Source of the DNA: GWE2-42-39 sp942493345
GTDB lineage: Bacteria; Bacteroidota; Bacteroidia; Bacteroidales; Prolixibacteraceae
Assembly (NCBI GenBank): GCA_942493345.1
Contig: OW818695.1
Coordinates: 2,232,001 to 2,296,000 of the forward strand
DNA: 64,000 bases
Direction: 5' to 3'
The notes under the pieces are model-generated. The model had not been told where the DNA came from and made no database searches. It saw only the letters and a list, made by a program, of their open reading frames with translations. This document shows positions 8,790 through 17,652 of the stretch, one piece after another. Both the position numbers and the translations under genes were made by a program. The number at the start of each line of letters is the position of its first letter. The first letter of the stretch is position 1.

Positions 8790-11700
8790 ATGATTCCATT
8801 TACGCATTTACATGTCCACTCACAATATTCAATTCTGGATGGCGCGGCCAGTGTCCGCGGGTTAGTAACCAAAGCCAAAAGCGACGGCATGACGACCCTG
8901 GCGCTGACCGATCACGGGAATATGTTCGGGATAAAAGAATTTTACGATGTTTGCCGGAAAGAAGGAATCAAACCTATTTTAGGTTGCGAAACCTACGTTT
9001 CAATTCGTTCCCGTTTCGATAAAACCGATGCAAAACTCGACCGATCGGGCGACCACCTGATTTTACTTGCAAAAAACATAACGGGCTATCGGAACCTGCT
9101 TAAACTGATTTCGCTGGCCAACATCGAAGGTTTTTACTATAAACCTCGTATCGATAAGGAAATTCTTGAAAAATACAGCGAAGGGTTGATTGTTTCCTCA
9201 GCCTGTCTGGGAGGCGAAATTCCGCAGAAAATAATGAGCAATAATTTGCCGGACGCCGACAAAGCCATCGAATGGTACAAACGGGTTTTTGGCGACGATT
9301 ATTACCTCGAACTACAACGCCACCCATCCGAATTGCCCCAGCAGCGACGCGATGTTTACGACCGCCAGGTGGAAGTAAACGCAAAAATTCTTGAACTGGC
9401 CGAAAAGCACAAGGTGAAGGTAATTGCCACCAACGATGTGCATTTCATCAATGCCGAAGATGCCGATGCCCACGACCTGCTGATTTGTTTGAATACCGGA
9501 AAAGACTTGGACGATCCCGATCGCATGCGTTACACCAAACAGGAGTGGTTTAAAACCACGTCCGAAATGAACAAACTGTTCAGCGATGTTCCGCAAGCCC
9601 TTGAAAACACCAATGAGATCGCAGCCAAGATCGAAGAATACAAGCTGGATTCCGACCCGATCATGCCCGATTTTCCCATCCCTGAAGATTTTGGTGCAGA
9701 AGCAGATTACCAAAAAAAGTTTTCAGAAGAAATGCTTTTGGCTGAATTTGGACAAGATGCATACGATCGACTGGGCGGGTATGAAAAAGTGGTACGGGTA
9801 AAATTTGAGTCCGACTATTTAGATCATCTGGCCTACGAAGGAGCTAAGCCGCGTTACGGCGATCCGATACCGGAGGATGTGAAAGAACGTATGGACTTTG
9901 AGCTGAACACCATTAAAACCATGGGTTTCCCTGGATACTTCCTCATCACGCAGGACTTTATAAACGCGGCCCGACGCATGGGCGTTTTGGTTGGCCCCGG
10001 ACGTGGATCGGCCGCAGGCGCGGTGGTTTCGTACTGCGTGGGAATTACCAATATCGACCCGATAAAACACGACCTGCTTTTCGAGCGCTTCCTGAACCCC
10101 GACCGTATTTCGATGCCCGACGTGGATATCGACTTCGACGACGACGGCCGGCAAATGGTACTCGACTGGGTAACCAAAAAATACGGGAAAGACAAGGTCG
10201 CCCATATTTGTACTTTTGGCACCATGGCAACCAAACTTGCCATCCGCGACGTAGCTCGGGTACTGAAATTGCCGCTTTCCGAAGCCGACCGCCTGGCTAA
10301 GCTGGTACCTGAAGCACCCAAGATGAATTTCATACAAGCCTATCATGATAGCCCGGAATTGAAACAGGAGAAAATTTCGGGCAGTGAACTGATCCGTTCC
10401 ACCCTGAAATTTGCTGAAACACTGGAAGGATCGGTACGGCAAACCGGGGTTCATGCCTGCGGAATCCTGATCAGCCGCGATTCGCTTTCCGATCACATTC
10501 CGATCATGCCGACCAAAGACGAAGAATTGTACACCACCCAGTACGACGGTCGCTTTGTGGAAAGCATTGGGTTGCTAAAAATGGACTTTTTGGGTTTGAA
10601 AACCCTCTCAATCATCAAGGAAACGATTGAAAACATTAAACTTTCGAAAGGAATTACGATTGATATTGACAAGATTCCAGAAGATGATGAGAAAACATTT
10701 GAACTGTTCAGCCACGGCGACACTACCGGCATTTTCCAGTTTGAGTCACCCGGGATGAAAAAGCACCTTCGTGGATTAAAACCCAACCGCTTCGAGGACT
10801 TGGTGGCAATGAACGCCTTGTACCGCCCGGGACCAATGGAATATATCCCTTCGTTCATCAGCCGGAAACACGGACGCGAAAAAATTGAATACGACCATCC
10901 GTTGATGGAACCCTATCTGAAAGACACATACGGGATCACGGTCTATCAGGAACAGGTGATGTTACAGTCGAGGGCGTTGGGCGGTTTTACCCGTGGCGAC
11001 TCCGACACCTTGCGGAAGGCAATGGGTAAAAAGGTAAAAGCCATGATGGACAAACTGAAACTGAAATTCATGGATGGTTGCAAAGCCAACCCTGAATTTA
11101 TAAAAGGTTGTCAGGAAATGAATAAAGAGCCGGAACCGCTGATCGATAAAATATGGAAAGACTGGGAAGCTTTTGCCAGTTACGCGTTCAATAAATCACA
11201 CTCGGTTTGTTATGCCTATGTTGCTTACCAAACCGGCTACCTGAAAGCCCACTACCCCGCCGAATTTATGGCCGCCAACATGAGCCGAAACCTCAGTAAT
11301 ATTACTGAAATTACCAAGCTGATGGAAGAATGCAAACGAATGGGCATGAATGTGCTGGGGCCGGATGTGAACGAGAGTTTCATTAAGTTTACGGTAAACA
11401 AAAAAGGCGATGTGCGTTTCGGAATGGCAGCTGTAAAAGGGGTTGGTGAAGGAGCTGTTCAGGATATTATAAAAGCGAGAGAGAAAGACGGCGAATTCAA
11501 GGACATCTACGACTTTGTGGAACGGGTCAATTTGCAATCGGCCAACAAGAAAAACCTCGAAGCGCTTGCTATTTCGGGGGCTTTCGATGGGTTCGGAAAA
11601 TACACCCGCAGCCAGTTTTTCGAAATTGAAAAAGATGGAGATTCATCATTTATTGAAAGACTGATCCGCTACGGAAATAAAATTCAACAGGAATCGAATA

Positions 11701-12434
11701 CCATGCAACAATCGCTGTTTGGTGAGGTAATGAGTGCTGGGACAGTTCAAAAGCCCGAACCACCGCGGGTGGAAGAATGGCCGAGTATCATTCTTCTGGA
11801 AAAAGAAAAAAGCCTGATTGGCATTTACCTGTCGTCGCACCCGCTGGACGAATTCAAGCTCGAAATCAATAATTTTACTACAAAAGGCATCACGTTGAGC
11901 GACCTGAATAACGGCATCGAAAACCTGAAAGGAAAAGAGTTGACCTTTGCCGGAATGGTGACCGAAGCTCGCGAAGCATTCGGAAAAACCGGAAAACCTT
12001 ATTGTAACATGACCCTGACCGATTATGCCGATTCGTACAAAATGTTCTTTTTTGCCAAAGACTATGTCGAATTCGGTAAATATTGCAAAAATGGACTTTA
12101 TCTTTTGGTGAAAGGTTCGATCCAAAACCGTTTTGGTTCCGATCAGCTTGAATTCAAGATCAGCCGCATCGACCTGTTGCAGGAAGTACGGAAAAATCTG
12201 GTGAAAAGCATTACCGTGATGATGCCGCTGAAATCCCTTACTTCAGAATTTATTTCGGACTTCGAAGAGATGACCGCAAAAAATAAAGGTTCAGTAAATA
12301 TGAAATTTATTATTCGCGATGCCGAAACAAATCTTTCCCTTCAGATGTTTTCAAGAAGTACCCGGATAGAGATAAATAATGAAGTAATCGGGTTTTTTGA
12401 AGGAAACGAACACCTTGCTTTTAAAATTAATTAA
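8790..12434 (+). CDS. dnaE: DNA polymerase III subunit alpha
   Basis: The 1214-residue catalytic subunit of the replicative DNA polymerase. Domains in order: PHP domain (FTHLHVHSQYSILDGAAS at the N-terminus, with metal-binding histidines), C-family polymerase core with GPGRGSAAG and PDVDIDFDDDGR (catalytic aspartates), fingers with QTGVHACGILIS, helix-hairpin-helix region, and an OB fold near residues 1050-1130. The ATG at 8790 gives the usual IPFTHLHVHS start; a TTG two codons upstream is rejected. trxA follows in the same direction. Confidence 0.98.
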   Translation: MIPFTHLHVHSQYSILDGAASVRGLVTKAKSDGMTTLALTDHGNMFGIKEFYDVCRKEGIKPILGCETYVSIRSRFDKTDAKLDRSGDHLILLAKNITGYRNLLKLISLANIEGFYYKPRIDKEILEKYSEGLIVSSACLGGEIPQKIMSNNLPDADKAIEWYKRVFGDDYYLELQRHPSELPQQRRDVYDRQVEVNAKILELAEKHKVKVIATNDVHFINAEDADAHDLLICLNTGKDLDDPDRMRYTKQEWFKTTSEMNKLFSDVPQALENTNEIAAKIEEYKLDSDPIMPDFPIPEDFGAEADYQKKFSEEMLLAEFGQDAYDRLGGYEKVVRVKFESDYLDHLAYEGAKPRYGDPIPEDVKERMDFELNTIKTMGFPGYFLITQDFINAARRMGVLVGPGRGSAAGAVVSYCVGITNIDPIKHDLLFERFLNPDRISMPDVDIDFDDDGRQMVLDWVTKKYGKDKVAHICTFGTMATKLAIRDVARVLKLPLSEADRLAKLVPEAPKMNFIQAYHDSPELKQEKISGSELIRSTLKFAETLEGSVRQTGVHACGILISRDSLSDHIPIMPTKDEELYTTQYDGRFVESIGLLKMDFLGLKTLSIIKETIENIKLSKGITIDIDKIPEDDEKTFELFSHGDTTGIFQFESPGMKKHLRGLKPNRFEDLVAMNALYRPGPMEYIPSFISRKHGREKIEYDHPLMEPYLKDTYGITVYQEQVMLQSRALGGFTRGDSDTLRKAMGKKVKAMMDKLKLKFMDGCKANPEFIKGCQEMNKEPEPLIDKIWKDWEAFASYAFNKSHSVCYAYVAYQTGYLKAHYPAEFMAANMSRNLSNITEITKLMEECKRMGMNVLGPDVNESFIKFTVNKKGDVRFGMAAVKGVGEGAVQDIIKAREKDGEFKDIYDFVERVNLQSANKKNLEALAISGAFDGFGKYTRSQFFEIEKDGDSSFIERLIRYGNKIQQESNTMQQSLFGEVMSAGTVQKPEPPRVEEWPSIILLEKEKSLIGIYLSSHPLDEFKLEINNFTTKGITLSDLNNGIENLKGKELTFAGMVTEAREAFGKTGKPYCNMTLTDYADSYKMFFFAKDYVEFGKYCKNGLYLLVKGSIQNRFGSDQLEFKISRIDLLQEVRKNLVKSITVMMPLKSLTSEFISDFEEMTAKNKGSVNMKFIIRDAETNLSLQMFSRSTRIEINNEVIGFFEGNEHLAFKIN

Positions 12435-12444
12435 GCTAATTTTG
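12415..12444 (+). promoter_or_regulatory. Promoter of trxA
   Basis: TTG at 12415-12417, exactly 19 nt, then TAATTTTG at 12437-12444. This matches the Bacteroidota sigma-ABfr consensus TTG-N19-21-TAnnTTTG and lies about 45 nt before the trxA start. The -33 element is inside the last codons of dnaE, so trxA probably has its own promoter. Confidence 0.65.
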
Positions 12445-12489
12445 TAATCTGCAATAGGGGAAAATATAAACAAATTAAAATATTGAATT

Positions 12490-12807
12490 ATGGCTTTAGA
12501 AGTTAATGACGAGAATTTTGAAGAAATTGTTCTTCATTCGGATAAGCTGGTAATTGTTGATTTTTGGGCTGAATGGTGTGGCCCGTGCCGCATGGTTGCG
12601 CCGGTAGTCGAAGAGTTGTCGAATGATTATGCAGACCGTTTGATTGTTGCCAAAGTGGATGTCGACAGCAATCCGGGAACTGCTTCAAAATATGGGATTC
12701 GTAACATCCCCACACTGCTGTTCATCAAAGGCGGCGTTGTGGTCGACAAACACGTTGGCGCTGCACCAAAAACAACGCTGGCAGCCAAAGTTGAATCGTT
12801 GTTATAA
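12490..12807 (+). CDS. trxA: Thioredoxin
   Basis: A 105-residue cytoplasmic thioredoxin with the active site WCGPC (C30 and C33), the cis-proline region RNIPTLLF and the usual fold length. It reduces protein disulfides and is itself reduced by thioredoxin reductase, which is not in this window. It has a good own promoter (12415-12444) and is followed by a strong terminator, so it is probably monocistronic. Confidence 0.97.
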   Translation: MALEVNDENFEEIVLHSDKLVIVDFWAEWCGPCRMVAPVVEELSNDYADRLIVAKVDVDSNPGTASKYGIRNIPTLLFIKGGVVVDKHVGAAPKTTLAAKVESLL

Positions 12808-12831
12808 TATTCGTCTTTTAAAAGATACAGG

Positions 12832-12862
12832 GGCATAAGTACGTTTTTCTTATGCCTTTTTT
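12832..12862 (+). terminator. Intrinsic terminator after trxA
   Basis: GGCATAAG (12832-12839), a 9-nt loop and CTTATGCC (12849-12856) form a perfect 8-bp stem followed by six T residues. It ends the trxA transcript before the DUF58 gene. Confidence 0.8.
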
Positions 12863-12880
12863 ATTTCTGAAAAGGAAACA

Positions 12881-13810
12881 GTGCATAAATTAATCGACAT
12901 ACAGCAGTTTCACCAGTTCGATAACCTGGAGTTGATCGCCAAAGAGGTGGTTGAAGGGTTCATTACCGGGCTTCACCGAAGCCCTTTTCATGGCTTTTCG
13001 GTAGAGTTTGCCGAGCACCGGCAATACAATCAGGGCGAATCGACCAAGCATATCGACTGGAAATTGTATGCCCGTTCCGGCCGTTTGTATGTGAAGCAAT
13101 ACGAAGAAGAAACCAACCTGCGCTGCCAGATTGTGATCGACCATTCGTCGTCGATGCTTTTCCCGTATGAAAAAGGGAAAAAACAGCAGTACAACAAACT
13201 GGCTTTTTCGGTGTATTGCAGCGCCGCATTGATCTACTTGTTACGTAAACAGCGCGATGCGGTGGGGCTTTCCCTGTTTTCCGACCGGATTGAATTTCAT
13301 TCTGAAGCCCGGCTTTCGTCGGTTCATGCCGAATTGATGTACGGAAAACTGGCCGAACTGCTCGACTCCGAGAAATACGAATTGAAAAAAACCACCAATG
13401 CGGTGGAGGCACTGCATGCAATTGCCGACAACATTCACAAACGTTCGCTGGTGGTAATTTTTTCTGATATGGTTGAAAGTGAACAGTCCGACGAACTTTT
13501 CTCGGCCTTGCAGCACCTGAGGTACAACAAGCACGAGGTGTTGCTGTTTCATGTAACCGACAAAAGGCAGGAACAGGAGTTCGATTTTCGTAACCGCCCG
13601 TACCGTTTTGTTGACCTGGAATCGGGCGAACACCTGAAGTTTTCGCCGCACGAACTAAAAAGAAACTACCAAAAAGCAATGCAGGCTTATTTCGACGAAC
13701 TGAAAGTGAAATGTGGTCAATACCAGATTGACCTGACCGAAGCCGACATCAACGACGATTTTAAACAGGTTTTGTTCTCGTACCTGGTGAAACGGAAAAA
13801 ATTGTTTTAG
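12881..13810 (+). CDS. DUF58 domain protein
   Basis: A 309-residue cytoplasmic protein of the DUF58 family. Seen: the family core HRSPFHGFSVEFAEHRQYNQGES, IDWKLYARSGRLYVKQYEEE and a vWA-like metal site DHSSSM. Relatives are usually encoded with MoxR AAA ATPases and BatA-type membrane proteins, but neither is present here, so this copy is solitary. The start is GTG at 12881; no ATG fits. Its stop overlaps by 4 nt the stop of the convergent YiiX-like gene. Confidence 0.88.
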   Translation: MHKLIDIQQFHQFDNLELIAKEVVEGFITGLHRSPFHGFSVEFAEHRQYNQGESTKHIDWKLYARSGRLYVKQYEEETNLRCQIVIDHSSSMLFPYEKGKKQQYNKLAFSVYCSAALIYLLRKQRDAVGLSLFSDRIEFHSEARLSSVHAELMYGKLAELLDSEKYELKKTTNAVEALHAIADNIHKRSLVVIFSDMVESEQSDELFSALQHLRYNKHEVLLFHVTDKRQEQEFDFRNRPYRFVDLESGEHLKFSPHELKRNYQKAMQAYFDELKVKCGQYQIDLTEADINDDFKQVLFSYLVKRKKLF

Positions 13811-15024
13811 TTCGTTTCTTCTGTTTCAAGAAGAGACTCAATAAAAGCAGGCGACGGATTTTCGATCAACTGTTTTTCATCGAAAAAAAGAGGGAAATAA
13901 AATTTATCGCTGGCAAGGGCTGTCTGAATAATATTGTCGGGCGATATGGTAACAACCCATGCTGACTTTTTGGCTTGCCAGAGAATGTCGTCATACACAA
14001 AATAAATCAATTCGGAACAGAACAGGCGGCCGGGCGAATTGACATTAAAATTGAAGTCATATTTTTTACCAATCTGACCGTTTACAAGTTGTTGTATTCG
14101 TTTTTCTTTTTCTTCGGAAATATTCTTAAACCGGATAACCAGGAACGAACCTCCTTCTGCAAAATGAAACGGATCTGTTGTGGTCACTCCTTTCTGAACT
14201 CCCTCGACAAAAACGCTGTTGCCCATGTAAATGGCGGCATGTCCGAAATAGCCGGGAATAAAATTATCGGTCATCCTGCCGGGCGATTTTTGGAGGATAA
14301 TATCCCACTTTTGGAGATGCGGCATCAGGCGGTTGACATTTTTTTCGGGTTCAGGCTTGTTGTGTATCTGGGCAATTGACCGGCCAAATATTTCGCTGAG
14401 AAATCCAAATGTTTTATACATTGAAGCATTACTATTGTCGGTGCTTTTCTGGCAAAGAAACCGGCATTTGGATTGACGAATTGGTTTGTCAGGGATTATT
14501 TTTTTCAAAAGCTCCCGGTTTGCAGGATTCCATAAAAATTTCTGTGAATGCAACAGTGTTTTCTTCCCGACATGAAATGCCGGATCTCCCCGGTTAATCA
14601 TTCTACGCAAGTTTTTATTATTCTGAAACAATTGATGATAATTCGCTGCCGATTCAATCAATTTTTCGTGGGCAAGCATTTTTATCGAATCGATGGGAGC
14701 GAAGCAGAATAGCTGGTGATATATCGAATCGACCTGATAGTGCTGATGTATATTTTCGAAAAGCCGGTTCATCAATGCAGGAGGGACAGCTTCGTCATCA
14801 ATACGGATCATGTTTAAAATGGAAACAATCTGTGTCGATTCGGTTTGCAGTATTTCCTTTTTTTGCTGAAGATAATCGAGGGTTCCAGGGGAAATATTTG
14901 CCGGTTGATCCGGAGTCTTCATAAAACCGTTGCGATAAGATGAACAGGATGAAAACAACAAAACAAAAATCACTGCAACAAATGCAGCAACGATTTTGGT
15001 CTCTTGCTTATCGATGGTTTTCAT
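13807..15024 (-). CDS. YiiX/YebB-like NlpC/P60 family lipoprotein
   Basis: A 405-residue putative lipoprotein (signal sequence ending LLFSSCSS, lipid-attached Cys near residue 27). The C-terminal half has the circularly permuted NlpC/P60 layout of the YiiX/YebB family: His in GYFGHAAIYMG and Cys in RLFCSELIYFVYDD. Such enzymes are predicted cysteine hydrolases acting on amide bonds or lipids; the substrate here is unknown. The N-terminal 200 residues are helical and unrecognised. The stop overlaps the convergent DUF58 gene by 4 nt, leaving no room for a terminator. Confidence 0.82.
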   Translation of the reverse strand: MKTIDKQETKIVAAFVAVIFVLLFSSCSSYRNGFMKTPDQPANISPGTLDYLQQKKEILQTESTQIVSILNMIRIDDEAVPPALMNRLFENIHQHYQVDSIYHQLFCFAPIDSIKMLAHEKLIESAANYHQLFQNNKNLRRMINRGDPAFHVGKKTLLHSQKFLWNPANRELLKKIIPDKPIRQSKCRFLCQKSTDNSNASMYKTFGFLSEIFGRSIAQIHNKPEPEKNVNRLMPHLQKWDIILQKSPGRMTDNFIPGYFGHAAIYMGNSVFVEGVQKGVTTTDPFHFAEGGSFLVIRFKNISEEKEKRIQQLVNGQIGKKYDFNFNVNSPGRLFCSELIYFVYDDILWQAKKSAWVVTISPDNIIQTALASDKFYFPLFFDEKQLIENPSPAFIESLLETEETN

Positions 15025-15114
15025 CTCCGGAAAAGTAAGTGTTCTTTTCTTATTTTCCTTTGGTTGAAATACTTATTTATGAGATGCCTTCCTGATCTTG
15101 TCTCCGGGCTATAC

Positions 15115-15285
15115 CTATTCCAAATATTGGTCGAACGAAATTGAAATCTTGCCTACAAATACCCCGTTCAAATCCTTGTAATAATAATTCATCGTCACAT
15201 TGTTGTCGCGAAATAGCTTTAAATAGGAATTGGTTTTTACATTATTTAGAACCAGCGGTTTTACATTCACTACTTCTGTTTTCAT
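15115..15285 (-). CDS. Small protein coupled to cardiolipin synthase
   Basis: A 56-residue frame beginning MKTEVVNVKPLVLNNVKTN and ending FVGKISISFDQYLE. Its ATG overlaps the stop of the cardiolipin synthase gene as ATGA, the classic arrangement of translational coupling. No signal peptide or membrane segment is seen and I recognise no family. The codon use looks like that of real genes. It could be a chance frame, but the overlap and intact length favour a genuine small gene. Confidence 0.5.
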   Translation of the reverse strand: MKTEVVNVKPLVLNNVKTNSYLKLFRDNNVTMNYYYKDLNGVFVGKISISFDQYLE

Positions 15286-16742
15286 AGTAAAGGGCTGAAA
15301 ATGCGTGCAAACGATTCCTTGGCTTTCCGTTGCCACGGGCGTTTTTCCCATTCCTCTGCAGAAACCTGCCAACTGTGCGAAAGGTCGTCTAAAAAATATC
15401 GGGTAAGTTTTTTTGCCAATTCCTCATCATAAATCATTGCATTTACCTCGAAATTGGTTTCCAGGCTCCGGAAATCGACATTGGCAGTACCAACCGTCGA
15501 GAATACACCATCTGCAATAATTACTTTGCTGTGTGTAAACCCTGCCATGTAAAAATAAATCTTTACTCCGGACTCCAGTAATTCTTTAATATACGATTCG
15601 GTTCCCCATTTCGGAATGTGTGCATCCGATTTGTCGGGTAGCAGGATGCGTACATCAATGCCACTGAGCGCCGCTATTTTTATGGCCGCCAGCAAATCGA
15701 CAGTGGGAAGCAGGTATGGAGAAGCAATATACACGTAGTTGGTAGCTGTTGCAATGGCCGAAAAATAGGCCTGATGGATGCTTTCCCAGTCGGAATCGGG
15801 TCCCGAAGCACAAATTTGAACCACTTTCCCTTCCCCTGCGTTGAATGGTTTGAAATATTGATCCCCTTTCAGGATTTCTTTCGATACAAAATACCAGTCG
15901 GCCATGAAAATAATTTGCAATGCCGTTGCCGCGCCACCCGTCAGTTTCAGGTGTGTGTCGCGCCAGGGACCAACGCCGGGGATACCTTTCTGGTAGCGGT
16001 CAGCAATATTGATACCACCGGTAAAAGCAACTTGTCCGTCAATCACCACAATTTTCCGGTGGTTGCGGTAATTGACCCGCGAAGTGAGGCTCGGGAAGCG
16101 GACTTTCATGAAACAGTCGATTTTAATCCCCGCATTTTGCATTGGGCGGATAAATTTCCGTTTCAACTCCCAACTGCCCACGTCGTCGTAAATAAACCGC
16201 ACTTCAATGCCTTCGTTTGCTTTTCGGATCAATAGCTCACGCAGATAATTGCCGGTTTCATCGTCGTCAATAATATAATATTCGAGATGTACATGATGTT
16301 TCGCTTTTTCTATTTCACTGAATAATTCCGAAAATTTTTCACTCCCGTTTCTCAGTATTTTTACTTCATTGTCATTAGTTAGTATCGAATTCGAATTGTT
16401 CAACAAAAGGTTCATCAAATGCTTTTTGCTGTGCAGTAACTGGCTAAACTTATATTGATGGAGAACTTTTAACTGTTCGGTGGTCAGTTTTCGAAGTTGC
16501 TCCAGGTCGTGCAGCCCTTTTCGTGAAAACATTTTCTGTTTTCGGTATTCCTGTCCGAAGAAAAGGTAAACAACGATTCCCCCAATCGGGATAAGTAACA
16601 AAACCAGCACCCAACTGATGGTTTTTACCGGGCTGCGATTTTCCAGAACAATCAAAACAGCAATAAAAATTGTTGTAATGATGTAAAGAGGAGCAATTAT
16701 ACTCGTGGTTTGCGGCCATATATTGGTAAAAAAATCGAACAT
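15282..16742 (-). CDS. cls: Cardiolipin synthase
   Basis: A 486-residue phospholipase-D-superfamily enzyme that joins two phosphatidylglycerol molecules into cardiolipin in the inner membrane. Two N-terminal membrane segments (about 12-33 and 42-62) precede two HKD motifs: H228-x-K230-x4-D235 in NHRKIVVIDG and H404-x-K406-x4-D411 in THSKVIIADG. The length is typical. The start ATG is divergent from the DUF6146 lipoprotein gene 87 nt away. A small protein gene overlaps its stop by 4 nt. Confidence 0.95.
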   Translation of the reverse strand: MFDFFTNIWPQTTSIIAPLYIITTIFIAVLIVLENRSPVKTISWVLVLLLIPIGGIVVYLFFGQEYRKQKMFSRKGLHDLEQLRKLTTEQLKVLHQYKFSQLLHSKKHLMNLLLNNSNSILTNDNEVKILRNGSEKFSELFSEIEKAKHHVHLEYYIIDDDETGNYLRELLIRKANEGIEVRFIYDDVGSWELKRKFIRPMQNAGIKIDCFMKVRFPSLTSRVNYRNHRKIVVIDGQVAFTGGINIADRYQKGIPGVGPWRDTHLKLTGGAATALQIIFMADWYFVSKEILKGDQYFKPFNAGEGKVVQICASGPDSDWESIHQAYFSAIATATNYVYIASPYLLPTVDLLAAIKIAALSGIDVRILLPDKSDAHIPKWGTESYIKELLESGVKIYFYMAGFTHSKVIIADGVFSTVGTANVDFRSLETNFEVNAMIYDEELAKKLTRYFLDDLSHSWQVSAEEWEKRPWQRKAKESFARIFSPLL

Positions 16743-16829
16743 GATGTAGTTTATATTTTTTCGATAATAAGTGTATCAATTTCGTCAAAAAAGAGTAAAA
16801 AACAAACAGTGGAAAAATTAAAAATAATT

Positions 16830-17237
16830 ATGCGGTTAATTTTCGTTTTTGCAGCATTTGCCCTGATTTTATCGTGCAGTTCCATCAAAAAAATAACTGA
16901 AGTTCCGGCGAAAAACAGCGCCTCAGACAGCGCTGAATACGAAATGATTGTAATGGATCCGGGGTTCGAAATCTGGTTTATTACCAACAGCAAGCCCGAC
17001 TGGTATCATTTGCAGGAATATTATGAACAATGGAACAGGCAATACGCCCACGCATGGAATGCAAGAATCAATAGTTTTCCTCATGGTCATTTACTAAACA
17101 GCCCCATTAATTATGAGGATAACATTGATTACGGTCTGGAAATTAATCATAAGTTGTTTTACTATTTCCAGTACGTCGAGCGGGTTTTGCAGATACCCAT
17201 CATGAGTGACGGACCGGGATATGTAGTTGGTTTCTAA
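16830..17237 (+). CDS. DUF6146 family lipoprotein
   Basis: A 135-residue lipoprotein with lipobox LILSCSS. The mature part has the conserved blocks YEMIVMDPGFEIWFITNSKP, WYHLQEYYEQWNRQYAHAWN and YGLEINHKLFYYFQYVE that mark the Bacteroidota DUF6146 family of unknown role. The ATG at 16830 places the signal sequence at the N-terminus; upstream in-frame starts overlap the cls promoter region. It is the last native-looking gene before the accessory island. Confidence 0.82.
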   Translation: MRLIFVFAAFALILSCSSIKKITEVPAKNSASDSAEYEMIVMDPGFEIWFITNSKPDWYHLQEYYEQWNRQYAHAWNARINSFPHGHLLNSPINYEDNIDYGLEINHKLFYYFQYVERVLQIPIMSDGPGYVVGF

Positions 17238-17604
17238 TTCCTGTTGTTTTATTTTATTCCTTTTTACCGCCACTCTTGTTCCCATTGCGTGGAATTATTC
17301 TGAATTACGCCCCCCCCCTGACATTTTTTAAATGATTTAACATTTCAAAACTATTATTTTTTGTAATTTGGTTTTCGGAAGAACACTCTGAGCGCGATTA
17401 AGAAAAAGATGGGAATTTAGTGAAACGAATGGGAATGGAATGCGGCGGCAGGCCATGAAAAAATTAATATACCCTGTCCGGTCCGTTTAATAAAATTTTA
17501 AAAAGGGAAAAACCCGACCCTTGTAAAAAAAGCCGGGTTCATTCGAATTGTTTTAACCGGGAGGGGCAGCAGTAACTGCCTTCTCCCAAAAACTTTGTAA
17601 AAGT
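17238..17604. other. Intergenic region with poly-C tract and structured leader
   Basis: This gap holds no gene. It contains a run of nine C residues at about 17310-17318 and, from 17471, a structured leader that is repeated at 19723 (see the repeat entries). Nothing else recognisable was seen between 17320 and 17470. Confidence 0.6.
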
Positions 17605-17652
17605 ATGAAAAAATTAATGTTTTTAGCAGCAACTGCTATGGTATTAACTGTG
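17471..17652 (+). repeat. Lipoprotein leader repeat, copy A (intact gene)
   Basis: A 182-nt segment nearly identical to 19723-19903. It covers an untranslated leader with two potential hairpins (17511-17539, with arms AACCCG and CGGGTT; 17559-17587, with outer arms GGGAG and CTCCC and inner arms GGCAG and CTGCC) and the first 16 codons of the lipoprotein gene that starts at 17605. Conservation of the noncoding part suggests a recent duplication or a functional leader. Confidence 0.8.

Noticed and set aside
9819..10496. 225-codon minus-strand frame inside dnaE
   Set aside because: Antisense to the polymerase core motifs; no start context or homology evident.
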